From positions 114,892 to 178,891 of the forward strand of contig CASGAM010000041.1 in NCBI GenBank assembly GCA_949299545.1: a stretch of 64,000 nucleotides of DNA, read 5' to 3'. Of the stretch, positions 1 through 9,472 are shown piece after piece (the stretch's first letter is position 1; each line of letters begins with the position of its first letter). The DNA is from an uncultured Prevotellaceae bacterium. GTDB lineage: Bacteria; Bacteroidota; Bacteroidia; Bacteroidales; Bacteroidaceae. The notes beneath the pieces were generated by a model. That model had not been told where the DNA came from. It did no database searches and saw only the letters and a list, made by a program, of their open reading frames with translations. Position numbers and translations under genes: made by a program.

Positions 1-1372
1 GCTGTTCGAGAAGCATGTCAACGACTTTGCCGAACGCTTCTTCGCGTGCGGAATTACTGCCGGCTTCAGGACGCAGTCCCAAAATGTCGAGGACAAAGGT
101 GTGGAACAGTTCGCGCAACGCATCGAGAGCGGCAGCCGAGATAGTGGCCTTGTGGTCGGCCACGGTGTTCAGCACGCGGCAGGCGTCAAACAGGTGACTG
201 ATGAGGATGGGAGAGTTCAGGTCATCGTTCATAGCCTCGTAACATTTGGTACGCAACTCGTCCACGTACGGCAGGTCGAAGTGTTCGCCGGTTCCTTTTT
301 CTGCGGCCGTGATTTGGTCGATGGTTTTCATGCCGTCCATCAGCCGTGACAGGCCCTTTTCGCTGGCTTGCAGCGCTTCGTTACTGAAGTCCACGGTACT
401 GCGGTAGTGTGCCTGCAGGATGAAGAAGCGGATGGTCATCGGCGAGTAGGCCTGTGTCAGCGCTTCATGTTCGCCGCTGAAGAATTGCGGCAGGGTGATG
501 AAGTTGTTCAGACTCTTACCCATCTTCTGGCCGTTGATGGTAATCATGTTGTTGTGCATCCAGTAGTTCACCATGTCGCTGCCTTGACTGGCTACGGCCT
601 GTGCTATCTCACATTCGTGATGCGGGAAGATGAGGTCCATGCCGCCGCCGTGAATGTCGAAATGATTACCGAGATATTTGCGTCCCATGGCTGTACATTC
701 GCAGTGCCAGCCGGGGAATCCGTCGCTCCACGGGCTCGGCCAGCGCATGATATGTTGCGGTTGTGCGCATTTCCAGAGAGCAAAGTCTACCTGATGATGC
801 TTTTCTCCGGTACCGTCCAGTTCGCGGGAGTTGTTGATGACATCTTCCAGGTTGCGGCCTGACAGCTTGCCGTAGTGATGGTCGTGGTTATATTTGTTCA
901 CGTCGAAATAAACGCTGCCCTGGCTTTCATAAGCATAGCCGTTGTCGAGAATCTCCTTGACAAGTTCAATTTGTTCTATGATATGGCCGGTGGCGTGCGG
1001 TTCTATGCTCGGAGGCAGCACGTTGAGCGCATCCATCGCCTGATGGAAACGGTTGGTGTAGTATTGTGCCACTTCCATGGGTTCCAGTTGTTCGATGCGT
1101 GCCTTCTTTGCAATTTTGTCTTCACCCTCGTCGGCATCGTGTTCCAGATGTCCCACATCGGTAATGTTGCGCACGTAGCGGACTTTGTAGCCGATGTGTG
1201 TCAGATAACGGAACAGCAGGTCGAAGGTGATGGCCGGACGTGCATGCCCCAAATGGGCGTCGCCGTAGACGGTCGGGCCGCAGACGTACATGCCCACGCG
1301 TCCGGGTGTGATGGGCTTGAATTCTTCTTTCTTTCTGGAAAGTGTGTTGTATATGATTAGCTTTTGTTCCAT
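1..1372 (-). CDS. cysS: Cysteine--tRNA ligase, C-terminus outside window
   Basis: Class I aminoacyl-tRNA synthetase that activates cysteine and charges tRNA-Cys in the cytoplasm. About 457 codons are inside the window; the stop codon lies beyond base 1, so the gene is cut by the window edge, not broken. The N-terminus reads [10 protein letters not shown], then [19 protein letters not shown], giving the zinc-binding Cys and the HIGH signature (HLGH, about 1234-1254). The second signature KMSKS appears as KMGKS at 512-526, followed by LNNF. The reading frame is intact between them. It is the last gene of the minus-strand run rpoN-PAP2-purE-ispG-cysS, 31 bp after ispG, and no separate promoter was seen. 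Identity is certain from the two signatures. Confidence 0.95.
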   Translation of the reverse strand, partial: MEQKLIIYNTLSRKKEEFKPITPGRVGMYVCGPTVYGDAHLGHARPAITFDLLFRYLTHIGYKVRYVRNITDVGHLEHDADEGEDKIAKKARIEQLEPMEVAQYYTNRFHQAMDALNVLPPSIEPHATGHIIEQIELVKEILDNGYAYESQGSVYFDVNKYNHDHHYGKLSGRNLEDVINNSRELDGTGEKHHQVDFALWKCAQPQHIMRWPSPWSDGFPGWHCECTAMGRKYLGNHFDIHGGGMDLIFPHHECEIAQAVASQGSDMVNYWMHNNMITINGQKMGKSLNNFITLPQFFSGEHEALTQAYSPMTIRFFILQAHYRSTVDFSNEALQASEKGLSRLMDGMKTIDQITAAEKGTGEHFDLPYVDELRTKCYEAMNDDLNSPILISHLFDACRVLNTVADHKATISAAALDALRELFHTFVLDILGLRPEAGSNSAREEAFGKVVDMLLEQ

Positions 1373-1403
1373 TTTGTTGTTGATTATATTAGTTTAGGAG
1401 TTT

Positions 1404-3278
1404 CTATTTTATCGTCGGATCGTCACCGTTGGCGCGGATGAGTTCGAGTAATTTTTCAACAGCCTCTTCGGTCGGTATGTTTTTCTCGACGCAGATTTGT
1501 TTTTTGTAAAGGCTTACTTTTCCCCGTGCAGCGCCCACGTAACCGTAATCGGCGTCGGCCATTTCGCCCGGGCCGTTGACGATGCAACCCATGATGCCGA
1601 TTTTCAGTCCTTTGAGATGAGCCGTTGCAGCTTTGATGCGGGCAATGGTTTCTTGCAGGTCGTAAAGTGTGCGTCCGCAGCCGGGACAGGAAATGTATTC
1701 CGTGCGGGTGGTTCGCAGACGGGCGGCCTGCAGAATGCCGAAAGCAGTGCTGTCTATTGTTTCCGCATTAAGCGTTCCGTTGTTGTGCAGATAAATGCCG
1801 TCGCATAGTCCGTCGAAGAGTAAAGCACCCATATCGGCTGCACTTTCTATCTGGAAGTCCTCACGTTCTTCTTCATCGTGTGCGTATTGCTGGAAGATGA
1901 CAGCCGGATTGCGGAGTCCGCAGCGTGTCAGTTCATGAATTAAAGCCCGCTGTTCGGCCAGCCGGTTTTGGTGTCCGCTTTGTATGATGAGTACCATTTC
2001 CGGATGAATCCTCAGGCAGGCACGCACTTCTTCCGTCAGCATGCCGTAGGTGATGAACAGGAATTTGCGTTCTGCCGGGCAGGCACCTGCGAAAGGCAGC
2101 ATTTCCGGCGTGAAGGCCGGCCAAGTGTTTGGTTCTCCTGTCCATGCGTCAGCATCGATGATGTAGTCAGAGGCTTCGCGCTCTGCCTTTTCCGGCAGTT
2201 CCTGTCCGCAATAGATATAATCAGGTTGTAAGTCGGGATTCTTTCCTTCTCCTGGTAAAACTGTTTCTGTCGGTTTACCCATTCTGTCTGCAATGACGAC
2301 GGGAACCTGGTCACCGCCGATGTTGCCTACCGGCTGTGTCTGCCGGCGTTCGGGAGATAGATAGTTGAAGTCATCCGCCGTCAGGCCGGGAACCGGAGCG
2401 TGTCCGGCGCGCCGTAGAACGTAGTCTGCTAATTTGCGTGCCACGGGTATTTCCGCCTCGGGGGCTTCGCTGAGTGACACACGGATGGTGTCGCCTATGC
2501 CGTCGGCTAACAGCGCGCCTATGCCGACGGCGCTTTTGATACGCCCGTCTTCTCCGTCACCGGCTTCGGTAACGCCCAAATGGATGGGATAGTGCATGTC
2601 TTCACGTTCCATCACGTCTACCAACAGTCTGACGCTGCGTACCATGACGACGGTGTTGCTGGCTTTGATGGAAATGACGACATCGTTGAATGCTTCACGT
2701 TTGCAGATGCGAAGGAATTCCATGCAACTTTCCACAATACCGGCCGGCGTGTCGCCGTATCGGCTCATGATGCGGTCGCTCAGAGAACCGTGGTTGACAC
2801 CGATACGCAAAGCCGTATGGTTTTCACGGCAGATGTTTAACAACGGAATGAATCGCTCTTCTATTTTTTTGAGTTCGGCGGCATATTCTTCATCCGTGTA
2901 CTCCAAATGTTTGAAGGTGCGGGCGGCGTCAGTGTAGTTTCCCGGATTGATACGCACTTTTTCGGCATAAAGAGCGGCTACTTCAGCCACCTTCGGGTTG
3001 AAATGTACATCGGCTACAAGCGGTACATTACAACCGGCTGAGCGAACGGCTGCATTAATGTTTCGCAGGTTCTCGGCTTCACGTATGCCTTGAGTCGTAA
3101 GCCGCACATATTCGCCACCGGCAGCGGCGATGCGCAGCGTCTGGGCGGCGCTTCCTTCCGTGTCAAGCGTGGACGTATTGGTCATGCTCTGGATGCGGAT
3201 AGGGTTGTCTCCGCCGAGAGGAGTGCCGCCGATATTCACTACGTTGGTCGTACGCCGGTTATAGATGAAGAATCCCAT
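1404..3278 (-). CDS. ispG: 4-hydroxy-3-methylbut-2-enyl diphosphate synthase, long form
   Basis: Iron-sulfur enzyme of the MEP isoprenoid pathway, converting MEcPP to HMBPP. At 624 residues it is far longer than the roughly 370-residue proteobacterial form. It belongs to the Bacteroidota/Chlamydiae/plant-type enzymes, which carry an extra domain between the TIM barrel and the Fe-S domain. The N-terminal barrel starts RRTTNVVNIGGTPLGGDNPI. The [4Fe-4S] domain is at the end: SCPGCGRT supplies Cys531 and Cys534, and GCIVNGPGE supplies Cys565 and the fourth ligand Glu572. The middle part (about 270-500) is the insertion. It starts 22 bp after purE and is probably cotranscribed with it and with cysS. 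Only the conserved start at 3278 precedes the barrel. Confidence 0.96.
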   Translation of the reverse strand: MGFFIYNRRTTNVVNIGGTPLGGDNPIRIQSMTNTSTLDTEGSAAQTLRIAAAGGEYVRLTTQGIREAENLRNINAAVRSAGCNVPLVADVHFNPKVAEVAALYAEKVRINPGNYTDAARTFKHLEYTDEEYAAELKKIEERFIPLLNICRENHTALRIGVNHGSLSDRIMSRYGDTPAGIVESCMEFLRICKREAFNDVVISIKASNTVVMVRSVRLLVDVMEREDMHYPIHLGVTEAGDGEDGRIKSAVGIGALLADGIGDTIRVSLSEAPEAEIPVARKLADYVLRRAGHAPVPGLTADDFNYLSPERRQTQPVGNIGGDQVPVVIADRMGKPTETVLPGEGKNPDLQPDYIYCGQELPEKAEREASDYIIDADAWTGEPNTWPAFTPEMLPFAGACPAERKFLFITYGMLTEEVRACLRIHPEMVLIIQSGHQNRLAEQRALIHELTRCGLRNPAVIFQQYAHDEEEREDFQIESAADMGALLFDGLCDGIYLHNNGTLNAETIDSTAFGILQAARLRTTRTEYISCPGCGRTLYDLQETIARIKAATAHLKGLKIGIMGCIVNGPGEMADADYGYVGAARGKVSLYKKQICVEKNIPTEEAVEKLLELIRANGDDPTIK

Positions 3279-3300
3279 GTTTACAGTCCTCCCTGTTCGC

Positions 3301-3807
3301 TTAATTGCATTTAAAGGTGTATTTGACTTCTGCCAGATCCTTGTTGGCCTTTACAATTTTTTCTTTCAGGCTTTCTTTATAGTTTGCCAACTTTCCGGCT
3401 ATGGTGGGATCGCCGGCAGCAATGACCTGTGCGGCGAGGATGGCGGCATTGAGCGCTCCGTTGACGCCTACCGTTGCTACCGGAATGCCGGGAGGCATCT
3501 GTACGATGGAAAGAAGAGCGTCAAGCCCGTCGAGCATGCCTTTGATGGGGACACCGATAACGGGAATGGTCGTGTTGGCGGCAATGACACCCGGCAACGC
3601 GGCTGCCATGCCGGCACCGGCAATGATAGCTTGTATGCCGCGGCCTTCGGCTTCGCGGGCGAACGTCTCGACCTCAGCCGGAGTCCTGTGTGCTGATAGT
3701 GCGTTGATCTCAAATGGGATTTCCATTTCGTCGAAAAACTTGGCTGCTTTTTCCATGACGGGCAGGTCAGATGTGCTGCCCATGATGATGCTAACAATTG
3801 GTTTCAT
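3301..3807 (-). CDS. purE: N5-carboxyaminoimidazole ribonucleotide mutase
   Basis: Class I PurE, a cytoplasmic purine-biosynthesis enzyme that moves the carboxylate of N5-CAIR to C4, giving CAIR. The 168 residues match the usual family length. The nucleotide-binding start MGSTSDLP (9-16) and the catalytic SAHRTP segment (Ser38-His40-Arg41) are present, followed by the GAGMAAALPGVIA stretch that lines the active site. It sits between the PAP2-like gene (31 bp upstream) and ispG (22 bp downstream) on the same strand. A partner PurK, needed to make N5-CAIR, is not in the window; purD lies 39 kb away. Confidence 0.96.
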   Translation of the reverse strand: MKPIVSIIMGSTSDLPVMEKAAKFFDEMEIPFEINALSAHRTPAEVETFAREAEGRGIQAIIAGAGMAAALPGVIAANTTIPVIGVPIKGMLDGLDALLSIVQMPPGIPVATVGVNGALNAAILAAQVIAAGDPTIAGKLANYKESLKEKIVKANKDLAEVKYTFKCN

Positions 3808-3838
3808 ATTTCAGTTTTTTATCAATGAATATTATCGT

Positions 3839-4459
3839 TTAAAAAATGATACCGAAGAAGCCGCAGACAACGCCGATGAGCGTTCCCACGACAATTTGTG
3901 CCAGCGTATGTTGCCTGAGCCACATGCGGCTCGAACCTACCAAGCCGGCTAATATGATGAGTATGCAAAGCCATTTGACGGGGTTGAACATGAACATTAA
4001 AGAGTAGGCTACCAATGCACCGATGATGCCGCCGGCGCCGGCAGCGTGTGTGCTGATTTTCCACCAGATATTGATGGCTGCACAAAGAAGCTGGATGAAA
4101 AGGGCGGAAATGATGATGCCTTGCATATAGTGTGGCAGATGCAACTGCTGCATTATGTAGAGGCAGGCCGCATAAGAAATGATGGACCACATGTAGGGGA
4201 CACCGCGATTCTCCCGCATACGCAGGTGATGGGCTGCCCAGCCGTTGATTTTGCGATAGACCCATGCTCCCGCAACCGGGAAAAAGATGGTGAAAACATA
4301 TACCGTGGCCAAGACATAGAGTTTGTAGCCAATGGGGAGCAGTCTAAGGTAAGTGAGGCTGAACAAACTGATGAACCCTACTAACGGCAAATAGTAGGGA
4401 CGGAATATCCACGACAGAAGTCGTGCGGCGTAGGTGATATGTCTTGTCTTTATTGTCAT
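3839..4459 (-). CDS. PAP2-like integral membrane protein
   Basis: Small hydrophobic protein with about six membrane segments, related to PAP2/phosphatidic-acid phosphatase-like proteins common beside purE/rpoN in Bacteroidales. The C-terminal half has HAAGAGG, then SSRMWLRQHTLAQIVVG. These resemble the phosphatase motifs with the catalytic His region (PSGH-like and SRxxxxxH), although the classical KxxxxxxRP motif 1 is not clear. It may therefore have altered or no phosphatase activity. I chose the Met at 4459 (MTIKTRHITYAARL) over an upstream ATG at 4486, because the added nine residues are not needed for the first membrane segment. The gene follows rpoN by 63 bp and precedes purE by 31 bp. 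The substrate is unknown. Confidence 0.75.
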   Translation of the reverse strand: MTIKTRHITYAARLLSWIFRPYYLPLVGFISLFSLTYLRLLPIGYKLYVLATVYVFTIFFPVAGAWVYRKINGWAAHHLRMRENRGVPYMWSIISYAACLYIMQQLHLPHYMQGIIISALFIQLLCAAINIWWKISTHAAGAGGIIGALVAYSLMFMFNPVKWLCILIILAGLVGSSRMWLRQHTLAQIVVGTLIGVVCGFFGIIF

Positions 4460-4522
4460 ATTCTTAATTGAAACGGCTGGTGGCATTGAAAAATGCCCGG
4501 TTTTTATCGTAAGAACCGTTGA

Positions 4523-6016
4523 TTACCTTCTCAGACGAGCCACCGGAATTCCTAATTGCTCCCGGTATTTTGCCACGGTGCGCCGTGCAAGCGGAAACCC
4601 GGCTTCCCGCAGTTTCTCAGTTAGCGCTTCATCGCTGAGTGGCATACTCTTGTCTTCTTCTTCTATGATGGATTGTAACATGCTTTTTATCTTCCTGACG
4701 GTAAATTCTTCTCCACCGACGGTCGTGACTTTGTCGGTAAAGAACCATTTAAGGGGATAAATACCAAACCGTGTTTCCACATATTTACTGTTGGTCACAC
4801 GTGATACTGTGGAGATGTCATACCCTGTTCGGTCTGCTACATCTTTGAGCTTCAGCGGACGCAGTTTCATTTCATCACCTTCTTCAAAAAATTCTTTCTG
4901 GAGTTCCACGATGCAGGTCATGACGGTTGTCATGGTTTGTTTACGCTGAGCGATGGCATCGATAAAGCCTTGTGCCTGTTCTATTTTTTGACGCGTATAT
5001 GTCAGTGCTTCTTTTTCTGCTCTGCTTGCCTGCTCCTTGTTGGTGGCGGCATGTTCAATGATGGATTGAAAAGAAGAACTGATGCGCAGTTTCGGTATGT
5101 CGCCGCTGTTGAGGCTGAGTTCAAGGTTGCCGTCGTCGTCACTTGTTACGAAGAAATCGGGTACGACCTGCCGGAAGTTGTGGCCTTCTATTTCACCCAT
5201 GGCGCTGCCTGGTTTGGGGTTTAGTTTTGCCAGGTCTTGTTGGATGATGCGCATGTCAGTAGCCGACAGCTTCATTTTTTCTGCTATCTTATCCCAACGT
5301 TTGTGGGTAAAATCGTCAAAATAGCGTTCTATGACTTTCAGTTCAGCCTGTTTGATGGGGGTTCTGAATTTGCTGTCGCGTTTGATTTGTATCATCAGGC
5401 ACTCGCGCAAGTTCCGTGCGCCGACACCTGGGGGATCGAACGATTGTATCTTCTGGAGAACGGCCGCCAGCTCATCTGCATTAGTCTGTATATTGTGGTA
5501 AATCTCCAGTTCGTCAGCCATTAGCGACAGGTCTTTTTTCAGCATGCCGTCACTTTCCAAGGAACCGATCAGGTAGTCCATCAGCGTTTTCTCCCGTTCA
5601 GAAAGTTCCGCTTCGTTCATCTGTTCCCGCATCAGTTCATAAAACGATGTTGTGGCTCCATATTCCATCCTTTGTGCAGGAGATTCCTTTTCGTAAGCCT
5701 TGGTTAGATAATCCGGCACATCGTCTTCATTGCGATAGTCGTCAAGGATTTGTTTGAGCATGCCGGTGGGTTCACTTTCGCTGAAAAAGTCAGGTTCGCT
5801 TTCGTCCTCAGAGGGATTGCTGTCTGTTATTTCATCATGCTCATCATCGGCAGGGGAAACACTCTCTTCCAACGCTCCGTTTTCCATCAACTCATTCTTT
5901 ACACGTTGTTCCAATTCCGCAATCGGCATTTCGAGTAGCTTGACTTGAAGCACCTGTTGTGGTGAAAGCGTTTGAGTCTGCTGCAAAGCCTGTGTCTGTA
6001 TGATTTTTTGTGCCAT
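4523..6016 (-). CDS. rpoN: RNA polymerase sigma-54 factor
   Basis: Alternative sigma factor that recognises -24/-12 promoters and needs AAA+ activators. The 497 residues show all three regions: an N-terminal Gln/Leu-rich activator region (QTQALQQTQTLSPQQVLQVK), an acidic region II (about 45-85, many Asp/Glu/Ser), the core-binding domain, a helix-turn-helix at about 390-413 (LKDVADRTGYDISTVSRVT) and the RpoN box ARRTVAKYRE at 477-486. The start is placed at Met 6016 (MAQKIIQTQ), where region I begins; an ATG at 6055 would add 13 residues foreign to the family. A -7-like CAAAGATA (minus TATCTTTG) at 6045-6052 lies 29 bp upstream, which supports this start. Confidence 0.97.
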   Translation of the reverse strand: MAQKIIQTQALQQTQTLSPQQVLQVKLLEMPIAELEQRVKNELMENGALEESVSPADDEHDEITDSNPSEDESEPDFFSESEPTGMLKQILDDYRNEDDVPDYLTKAYEKESPAQRMEYGATTSFYELMREQMNEAELSEREKTLMDYLIGSLESDGMLKKDLSLMADELEIYHNIQTNADELAAVLQKIQSFDPPGVGARNLRECLMIQIKRDSKFRTPIKQAELKVIERYFDDFTHKRWDKIAEKMKLSATDMRIIQQDLAKLNPKPGSAMGEIEGHNFRQVVPDFFVTSDDDGNLELSLNSGDIPKLRISSSFQSIIEHAATNKEQASRAEKEALTYTRQKIEQAQGFIDAIAQRKQTMTTVMTCIVELQKEFFEEGDEMKLRPLKLKDVADRTGYDISTVSRVTNSKYVETRFGIYPLKWFFTDKVTTVGGEEFTVRKIKSMLQSIIEEEDKSMPLSDEALTEKLREAGFPLARRTVAKYREQLGIPVARLRR

Positions 6017-6044
6017 AATCTCATCCCTGTTAAAAAGACTGCCG

Positions 6045-6052
6045 CAAAGATA
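6045..6052 (-). promoter_or_regulatory. Bacteroidota -7 element upstream of rpoN
   Basis: TATCTTTG on the minus strand, matching the TAnnTTTG -7 consensus, 29 bp before the rpoN start. No clear TTTG -33 element is seen at the usual 19-21 bp spacing. Confidence 0.5.
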
Positions 6053-6168
6053 CATATTTTTTCAGTAACATGGTGTTCCTGAACGTTGCAGACAGGGGCG
6101 TTTCCTCATAAAAAATTGTTTTTGTTCGGGCCTTCCCCATTTTGGATATACTTTTTCTCCTAAGTATC

Positions 6169-8394
6169 TCAATTCCTTACTAAGGCATAGTCAAGTTGCT
6201 TCTTTTCAAGGTTGGCTTTTGCTACTTTTATTTTTACGGCATCGCCCAACGAATATCGGTGATGGTATTTGCGTCCCCAAAGACAATAGTTGCGTTCATC
6301 AAATTCATAGTAATCGTCGTCAAGGTCGCGCAGGGGAATCATGCCTTCGCATTTGTTCTCGTTGACTTCCACGTAAAGTCCGAATTCCGTGACACCGCTG
6401 ATAGTTCCGTCGAAGACTTGCCCTAAACGTTCGCTCATAAACTCAACCTGCTTGTATTTGATGCTGGCGCGTTCTGCCGAGGCTGCCAACTGTTCCATGG
6501 CGCTGCTTTGTTCGCAGAGTTCCTCGTATTTGTCTTGGCTGACACTTCTGCCTCCTGCTGCGTAGCGTGTGAGCAACCGGTGTACCATGATGTCCGGATA
6601 TCGGCGGATGGGCGAAGTGAAATGAGTATAGTAATCAAAAGCCAGACCGTAATGTCCGATGTTATGGGTGCTGTAGCGGGCTTTCATCATGGCACGTAGT
6701 GAGACGGTTTCTATCAGTTCCTGTTCCTTTTTGCCTCTCACATCGGCCAATAGCTTGTTCAGTCCTTTGCTAACCTCGTCTTTTGAACCGGTGGTTTTGA
6801 GCTTATAGCCGAATTTGACGATAAACTCGCTCAGGTTTATCAGCTTGTTGGGGTCGGGCAGGTCATGTATACGGTAAGGAAATGTCTTTGCCTTTTTGTT
6901 CTTAGGCACTTTACCGATACTTTCTGCTACAGTCCGGTTGGCTAAGAGCATAAACTCCTCAACCAGTTTGTTGGCGTCTTTGGCTGTTTTGAAATAGACG
7001 CTGACGGGACGTCCTTGCTCGTCAATTTCAAAGCGTACTTCGTTACGGTCAAAGTTAATCGCACCTTTTTCAAATCTTTTGGCGCGCAACAGTTTGGCCA
7101 ATCTGTTTAAGGTAATGAGTTCTTCTTTGAAATGTTCTGTCGGGAGAGCATCTTTTCCACTGAATGCAGGATCGGCGGCATGGTCGCCTGGCGCGTTGTA
7201 GTCTTCTTCAGAGGCTTCGTGATATTTTTCGAGTAAAGCTTGCACTTCCTCATAAGTAAACCTGCGGTCACTTTTGATGACCGTGTGGGCGAGATGCCAA
7301 CTTTTGACCGTCGCATTGTCATCCATCATGAAGATGACGCTGTACGCCAGTTTTTCCTCGTTTGGCCGGAGCGAACAGATAAAGTTGCACAGTTTTTCCG
7401 GTAACATTGGGATGGTGCGGTCTACAAGGTATACACTGGTGGCGCGTTTGATGGCTTCTTTGTCAATGATACTGCCTTCCTTGACATAATGCGACACGTC
7501 GGCAATATGAACGCCGATCTCCCATAGGCCGTTTTCAGCTTTACGAATGGAAAGGGCATCGTCAAAGTCCTTAGCATCACGTGGGTCGATGGTGAAAGTT
7601 GTCACTTGCCGCATGTCTTCGCGGGCGGCAATCTCTTCTTCGGTTATGCCCGGTTCTATTTTTTCCGCTTCTTCTTCTACTGCTTTGGGGTAAACGTACG
7701 GCAACCCGAATTCAGCAAGTATGGCGTGCATCTCGGTTGTATTGTCACCGCTTTTACCCAGTATGTCAATGACTTTCCCGATAGGATTTTTGGCATTAGT
7801 GGGCCATTCGGTAATTTTTACGACAGCTTTGTCGCCCGTTTTGCCGCCTTTGAGCGCTTTCTTAGGAATGAAAATGTCGTTGGCTAACGTGCGGTCTTCT
7901 GTCTGCAGGAAAGCAAAATCTTTTCTCACTTCGAGAGTCCCGACGAAGGATTTGTCATTACGTTTGAGAATTTCTATGACTTGTGCTTCACGCAGGTGGT
8001 GTTTTCGCCGTGCCAGTAACGTTACTTTTACTTTGTCTCCGTTCATGGCATGCAGGGCGTTGCGCTCCGCCACGAAAACCGGTTCTCCGCCATCAGTTGG
8101 CGTGACCGTGTTTTTACCATTGGCTTTACGGTTGAAGATGGCTTCAAATACCTGTCCTTTCGTGTTCAGGCAATATTGTTGTTTGCCGTTGTCTTTGATA
8201 TAATCGTCAAGAGCCAAGTCTTCCAGCATGTCAATGCAGAGCATTTTTGCAGGATGCGTGTTAAGCTTCAGAAGTTTAAAGATTTCTTTTAAACTGTAGA
8301 GCTGTTCCGGGTTACTTTGAAAGAGGTCGATGAGCATATTCGACAAATCTTTTTTCTTCAGCCGTTTACCGGCTTTCTTACCAGTCTTTCCCAT
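6169..8394 (-). CDS. rnr: Ribonuclease R
   Basis: Processive 3'-5' exoribonuclease of the RNase II/R family, degrading structured RNA. The 741-residue protein has a basic N-terminus and winged-helix region (about 1-90), cold-shock-like domains, the RNB catalytic domain starting near residue 265 with the Asp cluster DPRDAKDFDDALS (270-282), a conserved HYGLAFDYYTHFTSPIRRYPD stretch (given in parts: HYGLAFDYY and HFTSPIRRYPD), and a C-terminal S1 domain (GTISGVTEFGLYVEV). An ATG at 8439 is in frame, but Met 8394 (MGKTGKKAGKRLKKK) begins the typical lysine-rich start, so I chose it. It is 152 bp upstream of rpoN and divergent from the CDF gene. Confidence 0.95.
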   Translation of the reverse strand: MGKTGKKAGKRLKKKDLSNMLIDLFQSNPEQLYSLKEIFKLLKLNTHPAKMLCIDMLEDLALDDYIKDNGKQQYCLNTKGQVFEAIFNRKANGKNTVTPTDGGEPVFVAERNALHAMNGDKVKVTLLARRKHHLREAQVIEILKRNDKSFVGTLEVRKDFAFLQTEDRTLANDIFIPKKALKGGKTGDKAVVKITEWPTNAKNPIGKVIDILGKSGDNTTEMHAILAEFGLPYVYPKAVEEEAEKIEPGITEEEIAAREDMRQVTTFTIDPRDAKDFDDALSIRKAENGLWEIGVHIADVSHYVKEGSIIDKEAIKRATSVYLVDRTIPMLPEKLCNFICSLRPNEEKLAYSVIFMMDDNATVKSWHLAHTVIKSDRRFTYEEVQALLEKYHEASEEDYNAPGDHAADPAFSGKDALPTEHFKEELITLNRLAKLLRAKRFEKGAINFDRNEVRFEIDEQGRPVSVYFKTAKDANKLVEEFMLLANRTVAESIGKVPKNKKAKTFPYRIHDLPDPNKLINLSEFIVKFGYKLKTTGSKDEVSKGLNKLLADVRGKKEQELIETVSLRAMMKARYSTHNIGHYGLAFDYYTHFTSPIRRYPDIMVHRLLTRYAAGGRSVSQDKYEELCEQSSAMEQLAASAERASIKYKQVEFMSERLGQVFDGTISGVTEFGLYVEVNENKCEGMIPLRDLDDDYYEFDERNYCLWGRKYHHRYSLGDAVKIKVAKANLEKKQLDYALVRN

Positions 8395-8496
8395 GACGAG
8401 TCGTTTTAAATGTTTAATGCAGTCTTTATAATGTTGCAAGTTAGCTAATTTTATTGATTCTTTGTTTTTTTATCTCACATTTTTTCTGAAATATTG

Positions 8497-8504
8497 TATC
8501 TTTG
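8497..8504 (+). promoter_or_regulatory. -7 promoter element for the CDF transporter
   Basis: TATCTTTG, an exact TAnnTTTG match, 29 bp before the ATG at 8534. The -33 region is T-rich but lacks an exact TTTG. Confidence 0.55.
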
Positions 8505-8533
8505 CGATTTGTTTAACTTAATAAAACAAACTT

Positions 8534-9454
8534 ATGACAAATTCTGATGGTTGTACAAGGGCAATATATAAAGTGACATGGATAGGCAGTGTCGTGAATT
8601 TGCTGTTGTTGGCTTTTAAGTTTCTTGCCGGCATATTGGCCGGAAGTGCGGCAATGATAGCGGATGCCGTACATTCTTTGTCTGATTTTATCACGGATGT
8701 GGTGGTGATTCTTTTTGTTAGGTTGTCGAATAAGCCGCAAGATAAGGATCACGATTACGGGCATGGCAAATATGAGACGCTGGCAACGGCCATTATCGGT
8801 ATCGCATTGTTGGCCGTCGGTGCCGGTATTTGTTGGGATGGTCTTTTGTCTATCAAGGCGGTGTGTGACGGCGAGATGCTTGAAGCACCCGGCTGGCTAG
8901 CTTTTGTAGCGGCCATTGTGTCTATCGTGTCAAAGGAAATATTGTTCCGTTATACTGTCGTGGTAGGTCGGAAGACAAATTCTGCAGCGGTGGTTGCCAA
9001 TGCATGGCATCACCGCAGTGATGCCTTGTCGTCTATCGGTACGGCTGTCGGTATTGGCGGTGCTATTATGCTGGGGCCGTCATGGCGGATCTTAGACCCA
9101 TTGGCGGCTGTTGTAGTGAGCTTTTTTATCATGAAAGTTTCCGTAACGTTGCTTAAACCCTGTATTGATGATTTGACGGAACGTTCGTTACCTGATGATG
9201 TAGAGATGCAGATAGAGAAAATTGCCAACGAAACGCCCGGGGTCAGCGAACTGCATAATTTGCGCACGCGGCGTATCGGCAATCATTATGCCATCGAAAT
9301 GCATGTGCGTATGGACGGACATCTTACGTTGAACGAGGCGCATGCTAAAGCTTCGCAAATAGAGCAGAGGCTCAGGAATTCTTTTGGCCAACAGACACAT
9401 ATCGGGATTCATGTGGAGCCGGTCAAAAATGCAGATGGTAAATACGAAAATTAA
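8534..9454 (+). CDS. Cation diffusion facilitator family transporter
   Basis: Inner-membrane metal/proton antiporter exporting divalent cations such as Zn, Fe or Mn. The 306 residues carry an N-terminal domain of six membrane segments with the paired metal-site motifs DAVHSLSD (Asp44, His47, Asp51) in segment 2 and HHRSDALSS in segment 5 (near 156-164). A His/Asp-rich cytoplasmic loop DKDHDYGHGKYE and a C-terminal ferredoxin-like cytoplasmic domain (about 210-300, GVSELHNLRTRRIGNHYAIE) follow. The first-site composition Asp/His/Asp resembles Zn/Fe transporters of the FieF/YiiP group, but the metal cannot be fixed from sequence. The next gene starts 18 bp downstream and may be cotranscribed. 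Confidence 0.92.
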   Translation: MTNSDGCTRAIYKVTWIGSVVNLLLLAFKFLAGILAGSAAMIADAVHSLSDFITDVVVILFVRLSNKPQDKDHDYGHGKYETLATAIIGIALLAVGAGICWDGLLSIKAVCDGEMLEAPGWLAFVAAIVSIVSKEILFRYTVVVGRKTNSAAVVANAWHHRSDALSSIGTAVGIGGAIMLGPSWRILDPLAAVVVSFFIMKVSVTLLKPCIDDLTERSLPDDVEMQIEKIANETPGVSELHNLRTRRIGNHYAIEMHVRMDGHLTLNEAHAKASQIEQRLRNSFGQQTHIGIHVEPVKNADGKYEN

Positions 9455-9472
9455 CGACGAAAGGGATTCCTT

